Source: Diospyros lotus
Taxonomy: Eukaryota; Streptophyta; Magnoliopsida; Ericales; Ebenaceae
Assembly (NCBI RefSeq): GCF_014633365.1
Contig: NC_068346.1
Coordinates: 15,893,030-15,957,029 of the forward strand
Direction of reading: 5' to 3'
DNA length: 64,000 nucleotides
The notes under the pieces: model-generated
What the model saw: the letters and a program-made list of their open reading frames with translations, nothing else
Databases searched by the model: none
Told to the model about the DNA's origin: nothing
Part shown: positions 57,101 to 64,000 of the stretch, one piece after another
Layout: every line of letters starts with the position of its first letter
Numbering within the stretch: position 1 is the first letter of the stretch
Program-made: the position numbers and the translations under genes

Positions 57101-58104
57101 TATCGAATCACATTGGGTTTCGTATCGGGTCGTTCCTTAGGATTCTCGATCCATACCAAGTCATTCTTTCCCTTGAATCCTTATACCATTCGATCAAAAC
57201 CTGACTTACAATTAGGTTATGTTATATCAAACTAATCGTCCACAACTTGTTTCTTCTTAATAACCACCAGTTATCCCAACATTTAGTGAGATTGATTTTA
57301 ACTAATGATCTCCAATCTACGATTTCTGATTCTTACGAATCCTCAATTATGTTTTATCGAACCAATCTTACATTCGACCCAAATTGTTGGATGCTAACTC
57401 CCAATCCAAGGTTCCAGCACTTAGATAAATCTAGTATTTTTTTTCTAATTAACAATTTCAAAGACTTCAACCGTCAAACCCCCAAATCTCCAAGCAGGGA
57501 TTTTGTCTTTACGACCTACCGGCTCCCTTCCCCTAAGTCTTCATTCGGGATTTTCACTAGTTAGCCCTAACTGAATCCGTTCTTCTTAAGTCCTCAATTT
57601 TGATATCTAACTTAACCTTAAGATCTTCAAGTCGTTTTTCTTTCCCACGCCCTTGACAGGTTCTCCTTATAATCTCCATCGTTTCTCTTATCTTTGTCAG
57701 GGCATGACACCACCATTATTTAACATGTCCCAAACGGGAGGGTACTAAGACGATTCACTAAGATTCTTCCGAAAGAGATTTTATACTATACTTCAAGTTG
57801 TACCGGAATTACCAAAGTATTTATTCCTCAAAGGTTTTGGATCATATATCTCTTTCATTTCGACGACCCTCTTCACTAGCTTCCTAATTTCAAAAGATGT
57901 GAATAGAACTTGTTCGTCTCCCCTTGACGCTGAAAGTATATTCAAATTGAAAACCTCAAATTTCACCTTTCTAGAGTCTCCATACCATTTCGACTATGTT
58001 CCGAATGTCTCCTAGAATCCATAATCCCGTTCTAAGTTCTCATTCAATAGTTCTAATCATGCTAAATTCAACAACCTAACCAAATCGTCCTAGGGTTTTA
58101 ACCT

Positions 58105-58121
58105 AGGGCTCTGATACCAAT
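58105..58121 (-). other. Primer-binding site of LARD-like element
   Basis: The plus-strand text CTCTGATACCAAT reads ATTGGTATCAGAG on the minus strand, the initiator tRNA-Met type site, immediately after the LTR end. Confidence 0.85.
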
Positions 58122-60541
58122 TGTAACACCCCGTCTCGCCAGGCGTGTCACTATAAGGGTATTCCCGGGATTTCTTTTTTTTTTTTTTTTTTTCTTTAAG
58201 TTACACACGCGCGGTATTTCAAGAACAATCTTCATATGCAGAAACAAAACCCCGCGAACCCCAGTCTTGCCCGTTTAACTATCAAGATCAATAATCTTAA
58301 ACTAAACGAGTCTTAATACAACGCAGCGGATACACTAATACCAAAACACCATTGTATTTCCATAGCAAAATACTTAATACAGATCAAATGATAAAATCGC
58401 TATTATACAACTGTTCATTTACAACCTGAAATACATACTAAAGCCTCCAAACGTTACAACGACTAACAAACTAAGCACCATTGGCCCTCAACCGGCCACA
58501 TCCTTGCCTTCGCAGCAGTCCCTGGCTGGAACATTAAACGTTCCAGGGGCATAACCCAGATTAGATGATAAACATCTAAGTGAAGGTATGAAACAGTTAT
58601 ACTATGCATGAAAGACATACGAACATGACATACTGTACGACAACATGCAAGATACGTCTAACTCGAGATATCACCTTGACATACTTAATCCCTCGAATGT
58701 CCCACTGTGACACACGTTCACCTGGTCCAACGTTAATCCCTCGAGTGCACCGTCGTGACACCCGTTCACCTGGTTTAACATTATTCCCTCGAGTGCCCCA
58801 GTGTGACACCCGTTCACCTGGATTAACATTGTCCCAATCTCAAGTAGACCTCATCCCGCCCCATACGGACCCAACGATGCAATTTAAATGATATGAAAAT
58901 TACACGCCATGCACCAACATTTTAAAATAAAACAGTTAATGCAATGTAGCAAATACCGACACAATGATCATAAGCAAAAGCCTTGTAAAACAATCTATGT
59001 CTAGGAGGGTATAATCGCTCACTAGAGCTCACCACAGGCACCTAAAAACACTTCCAAGACAAGGAAAAGTTGGAATCAAACCACTCACCTTGAACGAATT
59101 TGGATTGCCTCGATCCTTGTGCACGGCCTCGATTTGCGTGCCAAACCCCAAATACTTGAACTTGTACTCAACCTCAAGCCAAGATACTTCCTAAACATCA
59201 TATTTAATTAAGGAAGCATTAAAATCTATTTTCCTCAAATTTTTCATAATTTCCTCTATTTTCTCCCAATTTTCACTTCAATAATTCCAAAATAATTATT
59301 TCCTTAGTTATTTTCCAAAATATTTCAACACAATAATTCCTAAAATAAATTAACAAAAATACTGAAAGAAAAATACCCAAATGCCCCTATCACACGCGCC
59401 CTCACGCGCCTGGCGCGTGTCTGCGCGTGGAAGCTGGCGCGTGCAGCCACGCGCGTCGTCTTCCTCCTCAAGACCGGTCACCGGCGGTTGCTCCGATGGC
59501 TGCAAAACTGGTACCCCCTTGAAGCCCTTGGAGAATCGATCCAGATGGTACCATTTTTAGGCCGAAAGGCCACCGGAAAGTGGCCCAAACGGCCAGTTGC
59601 AGGTCGACGGTGGCGGACCGCCTCCAACCCTCGGCCAAGCTTCAATCGGCCTCTACACTTGACGAAAATGCTTCTAAAGCCTCCCAAAATCTTCCTTGAT
59701 GCCTCGCGACCAAAAGCCCTTTATTCACTCTCCCGAAACCATTCAAAAACTCGATCGATTTGAAGCCCAAAAATCAAAACCCGCGGCCTCCTTTTATACT
59801 CGAAATCCGGCCAAAATCCGGCCAATCACCGGCCACAACTTGGCCTACAAGCAACCCACCGCCGTATACGACCTCCCCCAGCTCCTCCCCGGCCGTCCCA
59901 TCGCCGGATTCGGCCTCCACGTGCGAAGATTTGCGGCGGGCGTTTTGCTGCGTTCACACTATTACATTTTTGATTTATTACACTTCCACCCCCTACTTTC
60001 ATCAAATGCCATTTTTCTTCTTTCCATGATACCCCTGATAAATCCAACTACACCATTAAGACCCTCAAGACTAGCACTCTTCATTTGGTCCTTGAAACTT
60101 CTGAAAAATTACTGTTTTGACCTCCCTCGGGTAAATTTAGAAAACTGCACTTAGGCCCGACTGATTGATTTGACCTTAAATCTATTCAATTTAATCCGAA
60201 ATCTCTTAAGGGTTGTTCTATACATAAAATATTAGTCCTCAACATGCTCCGTTGACTTTTCGGATGTCTCCTACGTCGATTTGGTTTTCCTCAGCCCGGT
60301 CAACAGCTGTACCGAAAACTGTTCCTGATCCAATTTATTTCATCACTAAAAATCATAATTCGAATCACCTGTCGATATTATACCATTTTCCTTGGCTATC
60401 TAAGGTCCGGGGTACTCCCTCGAGCCACTTTGGTCTTTTAAGACTGCAATAGTGTGTCCTAAAGCCTTATTCTTTTGATAATTCCACTTGTACCATTCAT
60501 CAAATATTATTTATGACCTCAAATCATTCCTGGGTATTACA
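58122..60541 (-). repeat. 5' LTR of the LARD-like element
   Basis: 2420 bp. The only differences from the other LTR that I find by eye are a 19-T instead of 21-T run and one base (T at 59015 where the other has C at 52084). Confidence 0.92.
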
Positions 60542-60546
60542 GCATC
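60542..60546. repeat. Target-site duplication GCATC, right copy
   Basis: Matches 51184-51188. The LINE sequence continues from here. Confidence 0.9.
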
Positions 60547-61461
60547 TGTCTTCTTGTTACCTAAGCGAGTGATTAAGGAATTAGAGAGCATCATCAGGAA
60601 TTTTCTTTGGAGTGGGTCGAACTAGAACTCCCACAAAGTTAAGGTTGCGTGGAAAGATGTGTGATGTCCCAAGGAGAAGTGGGGTCTCAGTTGAAGCCCC
60701 TTTATGTTTTGAATCAGGCTATGGTGTCAAAGTTAATTTGGAGGCTCTTGTTAGGTAAGAACGAGTCTTTGTGGGTAAAATGGGTTCATACGTTTTGAAT
60801 CAAGAACAAGTGCTTCTGGAAGTTTCTAGTACCACATTCTTGCCCCTAGTACTGAAGGAAGCTCTTATATATCTGATATGTGATTAGAGATAACTTTGTT
60901 TGGAGGGTAGGGGATGGTAGCCGGGTCTTCTTGTGGTATGATAAGTGGCACCTGCTTGGGATTTTGGTTAATCGTTTCTTCTGTCAGCTCCTTTGGCGGC
61001 TGGGTATCCCGATTATAGCCCGTGTTTCTGACATCATTATTGATGATAGGTGAGCTTGGCCATCGGATTGGGCATCTCCTTCTTTAGAGCTTATCCAGCT
61101 CCAAATGCCGGGCCCCCCTAGAGTTGGGAGTCATAATGTGCTGAGTTGGACTCCGGCTTTAGATGGTTCCTTCTCTGTTAGGTATGTACTACAGTGTTTG
61201 TTGGAGCAATGGGACCAGGTTCCATGGCATCAGTTGGTTTGGTTTGGGTATGGAGTCCCAGCCCATTGTTTTGTTTTATGGTTGGCAATTAGAGAGCGAT
61301 TATATACTCTTGACTGTGTTAACCTGTTTCTTTCTTTTCCCAATAGATATTTTCTTTACAGGGTAGATTCTGAGCAGCGCAACCATATATTTTTTGAGTG
61401 TTCCTATTTTAAGTAGATGTTGTCCTTTCGACGTTCAAAGAAATTTGGATGGCCTAGAAAC
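60547..61461 (+). pseudogene. LINE ORF2 part 3: post-RT and zinc-binding region
   Basis: The translation resumes with L-P-K-R-V-I-K-E-L-E-S-I-I-R-N-F-L-W-S-G, typical of plant L1 after the RT. It runs in broken frames to the zf-RVT region at 61105-61416 (S-W-T-P-A-L-D-G-S-F-S-V, P-A-H-C-F-V-L-W-L-A-I-R-E-R-L and H-I-F-F-E-C-S-Y). Many stops are present. It ends where the third LTR begins. Confidence 0.75.
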
Positions 61462-63801
61462 TATAACACCCCGCATTTTCAGGGCATTCACAGTTTATAC
61501 TAAAATCCTCAACATACTCATATAAGGATAACATTCTCAAAACAAAACTAAGGAACAGTAACCTTATTCATAAGAGAAAGAAGAATTAGAACCTTATGAA
61601 ATCTCATAAATCATTACATGAATAAGTTCATACATATTTTTCGTCCAACATAACATTACAATAACCGAAAATGAAAATAAACAAGAACTAACTGGATAAA
61701 TGGTCCTAGCTTTGGCTTAGGACCCGTCACAACCTCCATCACACTCAAGCTTCAATCACCCCTTTGCCCTTCTGATTGCTTGTCTTGCCTGGAATGTGGA
61801 ATACTCCAGGGACAAATGTCCAACATTAGAAGATGAATCTTCTAAGATAGGGTTAAAATAACATGAATGTATGATGCATGGACATGTATAAACAGATACC
61901 CTAGTATAACTTTCCTAGCAATCCAACCCAACACAAAACCCTAAGCAGTCATCCCAGCATGTACACAAGGCAACGGGATACTCCTATACGTTGTTCAGGC
62001 AACATCTTTGGGGAATCACGGCTATACTATCAGGGCGACATCCCATCCCATCCATAAGTATCAATATGCCAATAATATCATGCCATGTGAAAAATTACGA
62101 CTATCGATGCAATAATATATGTACAAATATGACAAAATATTCATAAACTACATATGATTTAGAAATCTTCGTGAATATCATGCATAATATATGTAAACAT
62201 AACATGTATAAGTTTTTTTGGGAAAAAATCGCTCACTTTTTAAACGAAACTCAGGATTTCCTAAATAACGTACCCACCCTTGATTTTCGTGCCAAGCCTC
62301 GAAAATTGCAAAATCACTCACCTTTGAGTCTCAATGATCCCTAGACATCATATTTATTTAAAGAAAATATAAATATCTATTTTTTTCCAAATTTTCCATA
62401 ATTTTCACTTATTTTCTTCCTATTTTTATCTCAATAATTCCAAAATAAATACATCCTCAAACATTTTCTCAAATTTTTCAGTACCATAATTCATAAAATA
62501 ATTTCTCAAAAATATTAAAAAAAATCCTAAAATTACCTATTGGCCACGCACTCTCACACGTTCTGCGAGTAAGGACTAGCGCGTGCATCTCACGCGCCAA
62601 TCGTTTTCTCCGGCTCTAGCCACCGACATTCACTAGATTTTGCTCCCACCTTGCTCTACACCCTTATTCGATCATAGAGGCACCAACTTTGGCTTGAAAC
62701 AAACACTGGAGGTGCCCCAAACCGTCGTTTAAAAACTCGGTCGAGGTTTCTGCGTAGGTTTTCGGTGATTACTCAAAACCCACTCAAACCTACACGAATG
62801 CTCACCAAACTCTCCAGAAACACTCTACCGAATTCAAGGAACAAAAACCCCTTATCCTTAGCCCTCGATTCACCCTCTAAAGCCTTTAATTTAAGCTCAA
62901 GCTTATGAAAAACCCTTGGCCTTTCAACCCTTATTTATACCGAAAATCGAGCCATCAAACGCCCTTGGCCACCCTATCCAAGGTCTTTAATGTCCCAACC
63001 TGCCTTAGATCTACCCCAAAAAATCATCATTTGGCCTTAAACTTGATTTACAGAGCCTCAATTTTTTAGCTCAGTCGCGGTCAGATTTTTTTATCAAATC
63101 GATCGTTGACGTGGCCGATCCTTGGCGGTGGACAAGCCCAGATGAGTCTATCCCTAGCCCTGAACCTTTGAGCCCTCCCTTGAAGCCCCCATCGGCCATA
63201 ATCGGTGATGGGAGAGGTGGCCGGCAACTGGCAATGTTCACACTACCAGACTTTCAAAAATTGCACTTTTGCCCCTTCAAGTTTCAAAATTGCATTTTGA
63301 GCCCTTCTGAGTAACCCCTTGAGTTTCCAAAAATTCTATAATGAACCCCCAAATTTCCTCTTTCACATTTTATCCCCCAACTTTCATTTTACTACTTTCG
63401 ATCAAGTTTCATAAATTACACTTAGGCCCGAAAGTATGTTTTGATCGTGAAACCCTCTTGTTTTATCCCGAAACTACTTCAAGGTTGTTTCTTACGCAGA
63501 ACTTGAACCCATTCAAGGTTTTATTGACTCTTCGAAAGTCCTTTATGACAATTTGATTTTTTAGCCTAAACCATAGCTATACTGAAAACTGTCTCTGATC
63601 TGATTTCTTTCAATGCAAAAAATCATGCCTCAAGACGTTCTCCAATCCCGTATCCTTTTTCATAGGTATCTAAGCTCCATGGCATTTCCTGTAGTTGATT
63701 CGATCACTTTTTTGGGCTATTTTGATACCAATGTCCACGAAATTCCATATTTCTATCAAAATACTTATTCCCAAAATAACCCAAAATTTTTTAGTATTAC
63801 A
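61462..63801 (+). repeat. Second solo LTR in the LINE
   Basis: It begins TATAACACCCCGC (a changed TGTAACACCCC) and ends TTAGTATTACA. Its layout parallels the LTRs at 41633/47833 and 51189: a 'gggacaa...ttaga.gatgaa' block after about 340 bases, a CGCGTG-rich patch near 62580-62600, then the AARGTT...GTTGACTCTTCG... and TATACTGAAAACTGT blocks near the end. No internal region is present. The flanking five bases (GAAAC and GCGAT) do not match, so the duplication has decayed or was lost. Confidence 0.7.
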
Positions 63802-64000
63802 GCGATAATGGGGGATAGGAATTCTATGGACGGATGCTCAGTGGAAGGGTAAAATCCCATGGCATGTGGGTAACCTCTTGGTTTTGCAAGTGATGATCTA
63901 CTTGTGGTGTGAGTGCAACAACCGATGTTGGTAAGGTATCGAGTAGTCTGCAAACTAGCTCGCCCATTAAGTACAATGTGTTGTGTGGGAACGATTGGTC
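63802..64000 (+). pseudogene. Probable LINE ORF2 part 4 (tail), continuing past the window
   Basis: Sequence after the solo LTR returns to LINE-like base composition, with fragments such as L-V-V-stop-V-Q-Q-P-M. By position it should be the end of the zf-RVT region. No motif is strong enough to prove it, and the window ends here. Confidence 0.35.

Larger units (their letters stand above)
53611..58121 (-). other. Internal region of LARD-like element, non-coding
   Basis: 4.5 kb without any frame longer than about 105 codons and no recognisable gag or pol motif on either strand. It holds the polypurine tract at its left end, the primer site at its right end and a 43-bp tandem array near 53965-54180. 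The base composition is AT-rich and uneven, unlike the LTRs. Confidence 0.75.
51189..60541 (-). mobile_element. Very young non-autonomous LTR element (LARD-like, chromovirus-type ends)
   Basis: Two direct LTRs (51189-53610 and 58122-60541) flank 4.5 kb that encodes no gag or pol. Its orientation is minus: read on the minus strand, ATTGGTATCAGAGCCCT (58105-58121) follows the 58122-60541 LTR as primer site. AAGGGGGGGAGAA (53611-53623) precedes the other LTR as polypurine tract. The phrase TTCGAGGACGAAATTTC beside that tract (53626-53642) is typical of Tekay/Del-type chromoviruses at the end of pol. Near-identical LTRs and an intact duplication show a recent jump, so its proteins must have come from a partner element. 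Confidence 0.88.

Noticed and set aside
61457..63806. Target duplication around the second solo LTR
   Set aside because: GAAAC and GCGAT do not match; I could not shift the borders to obtain a convincing duplication.

Overview
This 64 kb window looks like plant nuclear DNA, probably a eudicot, although the species cannot be told from the sequence. It is almost entirely nested transposable elements: Ty3/gypsy (Athila-like, Tat-like and a chromovirus-type LTR family), Ty1/copia, a CACTA fragment and an L1-type LINE. I see no ordinary host gene with introns in place. The exception of interest is an intronless, uninterrupted LOG-family (cytokinin-activating phosphoribohydrolase) reading frame carried inside the Athila-like element.

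Region 1 (1-12480) is old and decayed. It holds a broken plant 'gypsy-type transposon' gene with a coiled-coil tail (about 570-3500). A Ty1/copia element follows, split into 3752-3934 and 9326-10626 by a Tat-lineage Ty3/gypsy element on the minus strand (about 3935-9325). Next come a CACTA transposase fragment (DUF4216-like, 11006-11560) and AT-rich DNA with the recurring word ACTCGATTA.

Region 2 (12481-35084) is one 22.6 kb composite flanked by a CATGT target duplication. It contains two copies of an Athila-like element in opposite orientation. Copy F (+) has gag-pol (15249-20735), an unknown Cys-rich ORF (21679-22224), the LOG ORF (22392-23051), a PPT and a 3' LTR. Copy R (-) has the other LTR, PBS, gag, pol and the Cys-rich ORF. 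A second duplication, CATAC, at 14400 and 26807 shows that F jumped into R between the Cys-rich ORF and LOG. An inversion between inverted LTRs and a deletion of about 3.8 kb then gave today's order. Both copies share a deleted protease active site and a shared nonsense codon, so the family was probably mobilised in trans.

Region 3 (35085-about 38000) is AT-rich DNA with nothing firm in it.

Region 4 (about 38000-64000) is one plant L1-type LINE on the + strand, cut into four pieces. The first interruption is a solo LTR (41633-50099), itself split by a young copia element with no gag (41719-47827, TSD AGCAT). The second is a very young non-autonomous LTR element (51189-60541, TSD GCATC) whose 2.4 kb LTRs are almost identical. 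The third is another solo LTR (61462-63801). All three interrupting LTRs look like one related family.

The window is best read as layered insertions. The observations most worth following are the captured LOG gene, its neighbouring unknown ORF, and the long inverted repeat that surrounds them.
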